Source of the DNA: CAIXSC01 sp046349935
GTDB lineage: Bacteria > Planctomycetota > Planctomycetia > Pirellulales > Pirellulaceae
Direction of reading: 5' to 3'
Assembly (NCBI GenBank): GCA_046349935.1
Contig: JAXMBK010000016.1
Span: 1-64,000, forward strand
DNA length: 64,000 nucleotides
The notes below the pieces were generated by a model that was not told the origin of the DNA, searched no databases, and saw only the letters and a program-made list of their open reading frames with translations. Positions 16,692 through 24,733 of the stretch are shown here, in pieces (within the stretch, counting starts at the first letter, position 1; each line of letters starts with the position of its first letter). The position numbers were made by a program, and so were the translations under genes.

Positions 16692-18506
16692 ATGGCGAAT
16701 GCGTTCCGTAACCGGCTCGCGGCACTGCGGCCGATGGCGACGATCGGCCTTGCGGCGTGCCTTGTGTGCGCCGTCTGTGCGCCCCGGCTGCGCGCTCAGG
16801 AAACCAGCGGCGCCCCCGAACGCCTGCCGCTGACGATCGACGCACGTCTCGACTCGGAACCTACGACCGCACTTCCCAGGAGCAGCGCAGGTTCCGAAGC
16901 GCCCGATCGAGGCTTATTGCGAGTCCCACAGTCCTGGTTTACGACGCCGACCGACCAGGAAATCATCGTCCCGTTGACCGAACACGACCTCCGACAACTC
17001 AAGACCGTCCACACCGCGGCGCTCGAATCGTCGCGCGTCGTCAAATCGCGACCCGCGGCGGAGAGTGCGGAGAGTTCCTTGGAGCCGTCCGGCGACGCGA
17101 CGGCGACGACGACCGACGAACCGCTCGATGCGGCCGTCGCCACGCTCGTCTCTCCCTACCGCACGTTGTTTTTCGAGAACGACTTTCGCTATCTGAACCA
17201 TCCTGAAGTTTCGCGTCAGTTCCTCAGCGACGCTTGGAAGCAAATGACGTTCGGGCGTTATTGGGTGGTCGACGCGGGGGGCGAGTATCGTTTGCGGCAG
17301 CAGAATGAAGCCAACTTGCGCCGCGATGACTTCTCGACGCTCGACGACAACTTTTTGCTCGAACGCACTCGTCTCTACCTGCATGCTCGGTACGGCGAGT
17401 CGGCGGCCCTGTATGCCGAAATGCTGGATGCCGCGAGCCATTGGGAGAATCACTCGCCGCGCGACGTGGAAGAGAATCGGTTCGACTTGCAAAACTTGTT
17501 CGCCGATGTGCTGCTGACGTCGGCAGGCGGCGGCGAGACATGGCTGCGCGGCGGGCGGCAAGAACTGCTTTACGGTTCGCAGCGGTTGGTCTCTCCCGTC
17601 GACTGGCTCAACACGCGTCAGACGTTCGACGGAGTGAAGGCCTTTCATCGCGGACCCGATTGGCGTTGGGACGCCTTTTGGACGCGTCCCATCGACTTCG
17701 CCCAACAGATCGGTCAGGACCATAATCTCAACGCCCCGAACCTTGATCGCCAGTTCTACGGAGTCTACGCCACTCGACAGTTCGGCGGCGTCATCGCCGA
17801 CGAACGACCCGGCTCGCCGCAGCTCGAAGCCCCGCGCTATGGGCTCGATGCGTATTACCTTGCCAACACCGACTCCGTCACGCAGCTTGATTCGCACTTA
17901 TTGGGGCTGCGGGCGTTCATGAACGACGAGTTGTGGCAGGGGGACGCCGAAGCAGCCGTCCAATTCGGTCGCACAGCGCGCGGCGACCTCGCAGCGGGCT
18001 TCTTCTCTGGGTCGTTGGTGCGCACCTTGTCGCTGGTAAGCCCCTACTCGAAAGTCGGCATCGGCTACGACTGGGCGTCGGGGGACCGCACGCCCGGCGA
18101 CGGCCAAGACGGGACGTTTCAGCTACTGTACGGCGACTTTCATTCTTACTTGGGCTATTGCGACTTGATTGGTCGGCGCAATATCCGCGACCTCAGCCTG
18201 AAGGTCGTCTCGGGCGATGAAGAGGACGAATTGACGATCGCGTGGCACCTGTTTCAACTCGCCAGCGTCAACGACGCGTTGTACAACGCGCGCGGCATCC
18301 CGATCCGTCTAGCGCCGACCGGAGACGCAGGCGGCGCCGTCGGTCAAGAACTGGACGTCACCTACCGCGCCGTCAGCAGCTCGCGCAGCGACTGGCTCAT
18401 CGGCTACTCGCACTTCTACCCTGGTTCGTTCGTCCGCCGCACCACCTCCCCTGCCGCCTTGCGCGACGTCGACTTCTTCTATTGGCAGTGGACCACGCGG
18501 TTCTAG
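16692..18506 (+). CDS. alginate-export (AlgE)-type outer membrane porin
   Basis: 604 residues with an N-terminal signal (hydrophobic stretch about 12-34, ending near LRAQ). After a variable 130-residue spacer, the segment from LFFENDFRYLNHP onward (TFGRYWVVDAGGEYRLRQQNE, NFLLERTRLYLHARYGESAALYAEMLDA, WLRGGRQELLYGSQRLVSPVDWLNTRQTFDGVKAFHR) matches the alginate-export domain family, a beta-barrel channel. The C-terminus YWQWTTRF ends in an aromatic residue, as expected for an outer membrane barrel. In planctomycetes such proteins are common and need not transport alginate. The transporter upstream is a possible inner-membrane partner. No polysaccharide synthesis genes are nearby, so the substrate is open. 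Confidence 0.85.
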   Translation: MANAFRNRLAALRPMATIGLAACLVCAVCAPRLRAQETSGAPERLPLTIDARLDSEPTTALPRSSAGSEAPDRGLLRVPQSWFTTPTDQEIIVPLTEHDLRQLKTVHTAALESSRVVKSRPAAESAESSLEPSGDATATTTDEPLDAAVATLVSPYRTLFFENDFRYLNHPEVSRQFLSDAWKQMTFGRYWVVDAGGEYRLRQQNEANLRRDDFSTLDDNFLLERTRLYLHARYGESAALYAEMLDAASHWENHSPRDVEENRFDLQNLFADVLLTSAGGGETWLRGGRQELLYGSQRLVSPVDWLNTRQTFDGVKAFHRGPDWRWDAFWTRPIDFAQQIGQDHNLNAPNLDRQFYGVYATRQFGGVIADERPGSPQLEAPRYGLDAYYLANTDSVTQLDSHLLGLRAFMNDELWQGDAEAAVQFGRTARGDLAAGFFSGSLVRTLSLVSPYSKVGIGYDWASGDRTPGDGQDGTFQLLYGDFHSYLGYCDLIGRRNIRDLSLKVVSGDEEDELTIAWHLFQLASVNDALYNARGIPIRLAPTGDAGGAVGQELDVTYRAVSSSRSDWLIGYSHFYPGSFVRRTTSPAALRDVDFFYWQWTTRF

Positions 18507-18550
18507 TCGCGGCTGCATCGTATAATGGCGGGCGGAAGGAGGACGCGACC

Positions 18551-20839
18551 ATGAAACGCTGCGTCGTCGTCTTGGGAGGCAACGCCTTCACATCGCCCGG
18601 CCAACGGCTCACGATGCAGGGCCAATTGCGTTTCGCGCATGAAGCGCTGGGCAATCTGGCGCCGTTGCTGGAGCACAGCACCCAATTGCTCATCTCGCAC
18701 GGCAATGGCCCGCAAGTCGGCCATATGCTCACCCGCGTCGAAGCGGCGATCGGCAAGGCGTATCCGCTGCCGCTGGAGGTGTGCGTCGCGGAGTCGGAAG
18801 GGGAGTTGGGCTACGTCCTGCAACAGGCCCTCTACAACCTCCTGTCTGATCGCCACGACGCACGCGCGTCCGCCGTGTTGCTGAGCCAGGTGGAAGTCGA
18901 CCCCGCTGATCCGGCGTTCGCCAATCCGACCAAGCCGATCGGCATGTTCTATGATGCAGCTCAGGCCGCGGAACTTGAGCGTCATGGATACGTGATGGCC
19001 GAAGACGCCGGGCGTGGTTGGCGGCGAGTGGTGCCTTCGCCCGAACCGCGGCGCGTCCTCGAACTGGACGTCATCCGCCGGCTGCTTGACGAACAAATCA
19101 TCGTCATCGCCGCGGGCGGCGGCGGCATCCCGATCGTCCAGCGCGAGGGACGATGGGAGGGAGTTGAGGCGGTCGTCGATAAGGACCTCACCGGCGCCCT
19201 GCTGGCCGTCGAACTGAACGCCGACGAGTTCATCATTCTGACCGACGTTCCGTGCGTCTATCGCAATTTCCGCGCGCCCGATCGCCAACCGCTGGCGCGC
19301 CTCACGACCGTTCAAGCGCGAGCGCTCGCCGACGCCGGTCAGTTCGCCGCGGGCAGCATGGGCCCGAAGGTCGAGGCGGCGATTCGGTTCGTCGAGCGAA
19401 CAGGGCGCACAGCGCTCATCTGCAATCCGGGAAACCTGGCCGAAGCGCTAGCCGGCCGCGCAGGCACGCGCATCTCTGCGGCCGTGACGGCGCAGCCGCG
19501 TGCGACGCGGGAGCGCTGTGTGATCCTCGGCGCCGCCGGTCGCGACTTTCACAACTTCCGCACCTTCTTCCGCGATCATTCGACGCTGGAAGTCGTCGCG
19601 TTCACCGCCGCTCAGATTCCGTTCATCGACGAACGTCGCTTTCCGGCCGAGTTGGCGGGACCGAACTACCCGCATGGAATCCCGATCTACTCCGAGTCGC
19701 GGCTGGCGGAAGTGATCCGCGAACACCAGGTCAGTTGGGCGTTCCTGTCGTACAGCGATCTGTCGCACGAAGAGGTGATGCACAAGGCGAGCCTCGTGCA
19801 GGCGGCGGGCGCCAGCTTTGCGCTCTTGGGACCGCAACACACGCAGATCGCCTCGCAGCTTCCGGTCGTCGCCGTCACCGCCTGTCGCACGGGCGTCGGC
19901 AAGAGCCCCGTCGCTCAGCACCTCGCACACGAACTGACCAACGGCGGGCGACGAGTAGGCGTGCTGCGCCATCCCATGCCCTACGGCGACTTGGCGCGAC
20001 AGCGAGTCGAACGGCTGGCGACGCGTGCGGACTTGGATCGGTACGAGTGTACCGTGGAGGAACGCGAAGAGTATGAACCCTACATCGATCGCGGCTTGAC
20101 GATCTTCGCCGGCGTTGATTACGTCGACGTCCTGGCGGCGGCGGAGGCCGAGTCGGATGTGATTCTGTGGGACGGCGGCAACAATGACTTTTCTTTCCTG
20201 CGTCCGGATGCGTCGATCGTATTGGTCGATGCCCTGCGGCCGGGTCACGAGTCGCGTTTCTATCCGGGGGAGACGAACGTTCGGGCGGCCGACCTGCTGA
20301 TCATCAACAAGGCCGACGGCGCGGACGCTCCGACGCTCGCCGAGCTCCGTCGGTCGCTCGCCGAGTTGAATCCGCGGGCGCCGGTGATCGAGGCGCGGTT
20401 GGCGATCGACGTCGACCATCCCGAGCGGATTACGGGGCGTCGCGTGCTGGTCGTCGAGGACGGCCCGACCCTGACGCACGGCGGCATGACTTATGGCGCC
20501 GGAGTCCTCGCCGCTCGCCGTTGGCAGGCCGCCGAACTGGTCGACCCGCGGGCGACGGCGGTCGGCGGCATCGCTCTTCTATGGCGAGATTTCCCCGCAC
20601 TGGGCGCGGTCCTTCCCGCGCTTGGCTATTCTGAAGTACAAAGACGCGAGTTGGCGCAGACGATCTCGGCCAGCGGGGCGGAGACGGTGATCGACGCCAG
20701 CCCCTGTCGGCTGGAACGCCTGATCGAGATCGCGCAGCCGGTGGTGCGAGTAAGTTACCGATTCGAGCAGCTCAGCGGGCCGCCGTTGGCGGAGTGGGTC
20801 CGCGATCGGCTCGCCGCTCTCGCGCACCGCCGCACCTAG
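18551..20839 (+). CDS. carbamate kinase - P-loop GTPase fusion protein
   Basis: 762 residues from the ATG at 18551, which has a strong Shine-Dalgarno AAGGAGG at 18536-18542. Residues 1-312 are a carbamate/amino acid kinase: LGGNAF (8-13), SHGNGPQVG (49-57), AAGGGGIPIV (187-196), DKDLTGALLAVEL (210-222) and GSMGPKVEAA (268-277), all characteristic of carbamate kinase. Residues about 320-762 are a second module of the predicted-GTPase family annotated as cyclic 2,3-diphosphoglycerate synthetase-like (COG2403-type): TACRTGVGKS at 443-452 is a P-loop and IINKADG at 584-590 is an NKxD guanine motif. Carbamate kinase makes or uses carbamoyl phosphate with ATP. No arginine deiminase or transcarbamylase gene is adjacent, so the pathway is unclear. 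The fusion is in one uninterrupted frame. Confidence 0.88.
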   Translation: MKRCVVVLGGNAFTSPGQRLTMQGQLRFAHEALGNLAPLLEHSTQLLISHGNGPQVGHMLTRVEAAIGKAYPLPLEVCVAESEGELGYVLQQALYNLLSDRHDARASAVLLSQVEVDPADPAFANPTKPIGMFYDAAQAAELERHGYVMAEDAGRGWRRVVPSPEPRRVLELDVIRRLLDEQIIVIAAGGGGIPIVQREGRWEGVEAVVDKDLTGALLAVELNADEFIILTDVPCVYRNFRAPDRQPLARLTTVQARALADAGQFAAGSMGPKVEAAIRFVERTGRTALICNPGNLAEALAGRAGTRISAAVTAQPRATRERCVILGAAGRDFHNFRTFFRDHSTLEVVAFTAAQIPFIDERRFPAELAGPNYPHGIPIYSESRLAEVIREHQVSWAFLSYSDLSHEEVMHKASLVQAAGASFALLGPQHTQIASQLPVVAVTACRTGVGKSPVAQHLAHELTNGGRRVGVLRHPMPYGDLARQRVERLATRADLDRYECTVEEREEYEPYIDRGLTIFAGVDYVDVLAAAEAESDVILWDGGNNDFSFLRPDASIVLVDALRPGHESRFYPGETNVRAADLLIINKADGADAPTLAELRRSLAELNPRAPVIEARLAIDVDHPERITGRRVLVVEDGPTLTHGGMTYGAGVLAARRWQAAELVDPRATAVGGIALLWRDFPALGAVLPALGYSEVQRRELAQTISASGAETVIDASPCRLERLIEIAQPVVRVSYRFEQLSGPPLAEWVRDRLAALAHRRT

Positions 20840-20861
20840 GACGCCGTCCCCGTTGAACACC

Positions 20862-21326
20862 ATGGCAGAGGTCCATTCATCCATGTTCCGACCCCGCTTG
20901 CTCCTCTGGTTGCTCGCCGCGGTTTGCGGCGTGATCGGCGTTCTGCCGCTGGCGCTCAGCCGAGCGGCCGCCGACTCGCGTTCCACGCCGGCCGCCGCGA
21001 CGCTCGACATGTCGAAAGCCGAACAGCAGGCGTTCTTCAAGAAGAAAGTGGAGCCTGTCCTGCGAGATCACTGCTATGGGTGTCATTCGAGCGAGGCCAA
21101 GGAGCTCAAGGGCGAGCTGCGGCTCGACACGCACGAGGGCCTGCGTAAAGGCGCCGCGAACGGCCCCGCCATCGTCCCCGGCGACCCCGACGCCAGTTTC
21201 TTGCTGCGCAGCATGCGGTACACCGAAGACGACTACAAAATGCCCCCCCGCGGCAAGTTAGACGACGACATCCTCCGCGACCTCGAGACCTGGATCAAAT
21301 CCGGCGCCGAAGACACCCTCCCGTAG
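20862..21326 (+). CDS. small secreted c-type cytochrome (stand-alone PSCyt1 domain)
   Basis: 154 residues from ATG 20862 (ATG 20883 is equally possible and leaves the signal MFRPRLLLWLLAAVCGVIG intact). The mature part is one planctomycete cytochrome c domain: FFKKKVEPVLRDHCYGCHSSEAKELKGELRLDTHEGLRKGA, with CYGCH as the heme-binding motif and MPPRGKLDDDILRDLETWIKSG at the end, where the Met is a plausible axial ligand. This domain is normally the N-terminus of much larger DUF1549/DUF1553 proteins; here it is alone. Its TAG stop (21324-21326) is within a palindromic repeat. The next gene encodes a secreted thioredoxin-fold protein, so both may act in periplasmic redox chemistry (inference). 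Confidence 0.88.
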   Translation: MAEVHSSMFRPRLLLWLLAAVCGVIGVLPLALSRAAADSRSTPAAATLDMSKAEQQAFFKKKVEPVLRDHCYGCHSSEAKELKGELRLDTHEGLRKGAANGPAIVPGDPDASFLLRSMRYTEDDYKMPPRGKLDDDILRDLETWIKSGAEDTLP

Positions 21327-21345
21327 AACAGGCTTCCAGCCTGTT
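21321..21345 (+). repeat. stop-codon-linked palindrome, copy 2
   Basis: CCGTAG, containing the stop of the small cytochrome gene, followed by AACAGGCT-TCC-AGCCTGTT. Perfect 8-bp stem, identical to copy 1 in the core. Confidence 0.92.
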
Positions 21346-21361
21346 ACAAGCCAAGCGAAGC

Positions 21362-21403
21362 GAGGCTTGAGACTTGAGGCCTGAGGCTTGACGCTTGAGA
21401 CTC
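21362..21403. repeat. six-unit heptamer tandem repeat
   Basis: Six 7-bp units with consensus GAGGCTT lie head to tail: GAGGCTT, GAGACTT, GAGGCCT, GAGGCTT, GACGCTT, GAGACTC. They begin about 16 bases after the palindrome behind the cytochrome gene. No coding function is evident. Confidence 0.85.
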
Positions 21404-21480
21404 AAGACAAACGCCATCCGTCGCCCGCCGGTAGCCCCTCCCCCCCTCAAACTTCCCCACACTAGGACCCAACCCTCGCC

Positions 21481-22104
21481 ATGCACCGCCTCGCTCTCTA
21501 CTTGACCCTCTCTTGCGTGATCAGCCTCGTCTGCCAGGCGGCGCACGCCGGCAAGTACAACCCGGTCCTCAACGTCGGCGACGCCGCCCCCGAGTGGCGC
21601 GATTTGCCGGGGGTCGACGACCAGAAGCACTCGCTGGCTCAATATGCCGACTACGAGTCGCTGGTGATCGTGTTCACCTGCAATACGTGTCCTACCGCGA
21701 CCGACTATGAACCGCGGCTCCAGACGCTCGCGGCCAAATTCGTCGGCGGCAAGCAATGCGCCGTGATTGCGATCAACGCGAACCAGGTCGCCGACGACTT
21801 GCTGCCGAAGATGAAGGAACGCGCCGAGCGGCTGAAGTTCAACTATGTCTACCTGCACGACGACACGCAGCAGATCGCACGCGCCTACGGCGCGACGGTG
21901 ACCCCCGAGTTTTTCGTGCTCGATAAGCAGCGGAAAGTCGTCTACATGGGCGCCATGGACGACGCCACCGACGCCGCCGCAGTGAAGGTGAAGTACGTGG
22001 AAGATGCGATTGCGGCGACGCTGGCGGGAAAACAACCCGCTGTGACGGAGACGGTCGGCCGCGGCTGCTTGGTCCGCTTCGTTCGCGAACGACGCAAGAA
22101 GTAG
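21481..22104 (+). CDS. secreted thioredoxin-fold (redoxin) protein
   Basis: 207 residues with a Sec signal (MHRLALYLTLSCVISLVCQAAHA). The mature protein is a redoxin/AhpC-TSA-like domain: VLNVGDAAPEWRDLPGVDDQKHSLAQY, then VIVFTCNTCPTATDYEPRLQTLAAKF with CNTC in the place of the thioredoxin CxxC, and GATVTPEFFVLDKQRKVVYMGAMDD containing the cis-Pro segment TPEFF. The family is common in planctomycetes and is predicted to act in the periplasm in thiol redox chemistry. It follows the small cytochrome gene by about 150 bases, with repeats between them, so cotranscription is possible but not certain. The short basic tail RFVRERRKK is unusual. Confidence 0.88.
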   Translation: MHRLALYLTLSCVISLVCQAAHAGKYNPVLNVGDAAPEWRDLPGVDDQKHSLAQYADYESLVIVFTCNTCPTATDYEPRLQTLAAKFVGGKQCAVIAINANQVADDLLPKMKERAERLKFNYVYLHDDTQQIARAYGATVTPEFFVLDKQRKVVYMGAMDDATDAAAVKVKYVEDAIAATLAGKQPAVTETVGRGCLVRFVRERRKK

Positions 22105-22176
22105 CGAACGCCGACGGTCGCGGTGCAGGGATCAACAGGCGAGAAAACAAGCTATCAAGTGGAAGGTACGGACTCG

Positions 22177-22767
22177 ATGACCATGGCGGGTGAGCTGCGT
22201 TCCGAGCTGACGGGATCGGGACGACTGTGCGTGGAGCTGCGTCGCGAATCGGATCGCTTTTGGCAGACGGTTTGGGTGGAGCGGGGCGGGGTGCGGACGA
22301 AGGTATGCGAGTCGCGAGAGGGGAGCGCCGCGGACGCATGGCCGCCCAGTCCGCCGCTCCAGCAATTGCACATTGAAGAGCGAGTCGACTTGGGCGCCGT
22401 GGGGCTGCTCGTCGGCATGGCAGGCCGCGGCCACTGGTCGCTGAGCCTCGAACCGTTGGCCGGCCGAACAGCCTTGCGCTGGGACGCGGCGTGTCGCTTT
22501 CCCATCGCCCCCGATTTCCTCGGAAGCACCTGGCGACTGGCCCACGATTGCGGCCCCATCCGCCTGTTGAACGCCTCGCAGGCCGAATGGGAAGCGGCCG
22601 GCGGCCTCTTACGTGCCACGGTCGAACGCATCGACGATTCCGCCCCGCCATCAACGCTGACGATCGACGAATCCAATCGCGAATTCCAGGTCGTCGCGCC
22701 GCCTATCGAGTCAGCGAGCGTCCCCGCCACCGCCCGCTGGCGTTTCGTCCTGGAGTGGCAATCGTAG
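22177..22767 (+). CDS. hypothetical protein
   Basis: About 196 residues from ATG 22177, which has GGAAGG ten bases upstream; GTG 22123 would add 18 residues and ATG 22183 would remove two. No signal peptide, membrane segment or recognised family. The sequence (GRLCVELRRESDRFWQTVWVERGGVRTKVCESREG, GHWSLSLEPLAGRTALRWDAACRF, ATARWRFVLEWQS) reads as a beta-rich soluble domain, with a high tryptophan content. The frame is open, uses codons like its neighbours, and its end is marked by a TAG embedded next to a long palindrome. It converges on the DUF885 gene. Coding is likely; function is unknown. Confidence 0.65.
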   Translation: MTMAGELRSELTGSGRLCVELRRESDRFWQTVWVERGGVRTKVCESREGSAADAWPPSPPLQQLHIEERVDLGAVGLLVGMAGRGHWSLSLEPLAGRTALRWDAACRFPIAPDFLGSTWRLAHDCGPIRLLNASQAEWEAAGGLLRATVERIDDSAPPSTLTIDESNREFQVVAPPIESASVPATARWRFVLEWQS

Positions 22768-22864
22768 TGGATCGCTCCGCGGTCCACTGCTGATTTGCTG
22801 CGCCGCTTTGCTGCGCCGTCGTCTTCCTCCCTGCGGCGTTGGATCGCGGAGCGATCCACGACTA
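22765..22864. repeat. long palindrome between convergent genes, with TAG stops at both ends
   Basis: Left arm 22767-22786 (GTGGATCGCTCCGCGGTCCA) and right arm 22840-22859 (TGGATCGCGGAGCGATCCAC) pair over 20 bases with one mismatch, around a 53-base loop. The TAG stop of the plus gene abuts the left arm (22765-22767) and the TAG stop of the minus gene (22862-22864) lies just outside the right arm. May act as a bidirectional 3'-end structure. Confidence 0.88.
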
Positions 22865-24649
22865 TTTCCCCTTCGCCCAGTCGCGGACTTTCTGTTCTAG
22901 CGCTGACAGGGGAATCGAGCCGTCGCGCAGGACGACGTCATGGAACTCGCGCACGTCGAATTTGTCGCCCAGTTCGCGTTCGGCCAGCGCGCGGAGTTCG
23001 CGGATCTTGAGTTCGCCGACTTTGTAGCCGAGCGCTTGTCCGGGCCAGGAGATGTAGCGGTCGACTTCCGCGCGGATGTTGTGCTCGGCGAGCGCCGTGT
23101 TTTCGGACATGAACGCGATCGCCTGTTCGCGAGTCCACCCGAGGTAATGCATGCCGGTGTCGACGACCAAGCGGCAGGCGCGCCACATCTCAAAGGTCAG
23201 TCGCCCAAAGTCGCTATAGGGGTCCTCGTAGAATCCCACTTCGAGCCCAAGTCGCTCGCTGTACAACGCCCACCCTTCGATGAACGCAGTGAAATTTGTG
23301 AAGCGGCGAAACTTCGGCAGACCTGTAAGTTCTTGTTGCAGTGCGAGCTGCAGGTGGTGACCGGGCACCGCCTCGTGCAATGACAACGCTTCCATCTCGT
23401 ACAACGGGCGGCTCTTCAAGTTGTAGGTGTTGAGATAGTAGAACCCGCCCAGCCGACCGTCGCCGGACGGCGGCTGGTAGTAGGCGCTCGTCGTCCGCGG
23501 GGCGATGTAATCGGGAATCGTACGGAGACCGTACGGCGTGCGTGGGAGCGTGCGGAACAGACGCGGCAATTCGCCGTCGATCCGTTTGAGGATGAAGGCG
23601 ACTTCCTTCTGCAGTTGCTCGGGCGTCGTCGCGTAGAACTTGGGGTCGGTGCGCAGGTGCGTCAGGAAGTCGGCGAACGAGCCTTGAAAGCCGACCTTCT
23701 TGATAATCGCCTCCATCTCGCCTCGGATGCGTTTCACTTCGGCGAGCCCTGTCTCATGCACCTGCTCGGGCGTCATGTCGGTGGTGGTGAACAGTCGCAC
23801 TCGGTGGCGGTAAAAGTCGCGCCCCTGCGGCAGCGCCGACGCACCGATCGATCCGCGCGCCGCCGGCACATATTCCTGTTCCATGAATTCCAGGAATCGA
23901 CGGTAAGCCGGCACGATGCTGCCGGAGATCGCAGCGCGCCCGGCTAGCGCCAGCCGTTCCCGTTCGGCCTGCGGTATGGATTCGGGCCATTTTACGAACG
24001 GCGTGTGAAAGAGGCTCTTCGTCGGGTCTTCCACGATGTGGGTGACGATCGAATCGCGATACCCCTCTAGAACGACGGCGGGAAGCACCAGTTCGCGTTT
24101 GAGTCCCGCGCGCATCAGCGCGAGATGATCGTCGACGTACTGCGGAAACGCTCGGAGGCGCGCGAGATAGTTCTCATAGTCGCGAACGGACTGCAACGGC
24201 GACTCGCGCGGGAGCTCGGGGAAGGAGATATGGAAGCCCGAGCGGTTGGTGATCGGCTGTAAGTGGGCGCCGAATTCGAACTCGGCAATGTCGTCCCGCA
24301 ATTGCCGGCCGAAAATGTCGTAATTCAGCCGCTCGGCGACCGTCAGTTCGGCGCGTGGTATCGACTCGAGTCGCCGGAGGAATTCGCGACGTCGCTCGAC
24401 TCGGCGTTCATAGTCGGCCGGCGTCTCGCGCGACAGTCGGTCATTGAAGCGAGCGTCGCCGACATTCGTCGCAAACTGCGGGTTCTCCTGCAAATCAAAC
24501 TCCCAAACGTCGTCGAACAGTTTTGCGAGCGACTGGGACGCAGCAGATTGGGACGCAGTAGAAGGAGTCTGGCCGGCGGCGACGCCGGTCCCCAGGGCGA
24601 ACCCCAGAGCGGCGAACAGGGGAATCAATGCGATTTTGGCGAATCTCAT
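22862..24649 (-). CDS. DUF885 family secreted metallopeptidase-like protein
   Basis: 595 residues with a signal peptide (MRFAKIALIPLFAALGFALGTGVAAG). The catalytic zinc signature of the DUF885 family is present: HEAVPGHH at 425-432, a HEAxPGHH variant of HExxH, and a downstream acidic ligand candidate in FIEGWALYSE (about 457-466). The N-terminal half (LFDDVWEFDLQENPQFATNVGDARFNDRLS) is also typical. The family is an M3-like gluzincin relative found in many bacteria, usually periplasmic, with probable carboxypeptidase or dipeptidase-like action that is rarely tested. The neighbour on the opposite strand is an M19 dipeptidase starting only about 85 bases away, so both may degrade peptides outside the cytoplasm and share a divergent promoter region. 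Confidence 0.9.
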   Translation of the reverse strand: MRFAKIALIPLFAALGFALGTGVAAGQTPSTASQSAASQSLAKLFDDVWEFDLQENPQFATNVGDARFNDRLSRETPADYERRVERRREFLRRLESIPRAELTVAERLNYDIFGRQLRDDIAEFEFGAHLQPITNRSGFHISFPELPRESPLQSVRDYENYLARLRAFPQYVDDHLALMRAGLKRELVLPAVVLEGYRDSIVTHIVEDPTKSLFHTPFVKWPESIPQAERERLALAGRAAISGSIVPAYRRFLEFMEQEYVPAARGSIGASALPQGRDFYRHRVRLFTTTDMTPEQVHETGLAEVKRIRGEMEAIIKKVGFQGSFADFLTHLRTDPKFYATTPEQLQKEVAFILKRIDGELPRLFRTLPRTPYGLRTIPDYIAPRTTSAYYQPPSGDGRLGGFYYLNTYNLKSRPLYEMEALSLHEAVPGHHLQLALQQELTGLPKFRRFTNFTAFIEGWALYSERLGLEVGFYEDPYSDFGRLTFEMWRACRLVVDTGMHYLGWTREQAIAFMSENTALAEHNIRAEVDRYISWPGQALGYKVGELKIRELRALAERELGDKFDVREFHDVVLRDGSIPLSALEQKVRDWAKGK

Positions 24650-24733
24650 GGGGCGGAATCACGTCCGAGGGATCGTTTTCGGTCGAAACGAGGGAGTTTT
24701 GCCGGATGGCGGGCCGCATTATAAAGGAGTCCT

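Noticed and set aside
15521..16711. 396-residue plus-strand frame overlapping the transporter gene
   Set aside because: His/Arg-rich alternative frame of the transporter; not protein-like.
18521..18526. TATAAT as a -10 promoter upstream of the carbamate kinase fusion
   Set aside because: No matching -35 hexamer 16-18 bases upstream, and it overlaps the end of the porin context; a chance match is likely.
19448..20479. 343-residue minus-strand frame inside the carbamate kinase fusion
   Set aside because: Antisense shadow without a ribosome site or domain.
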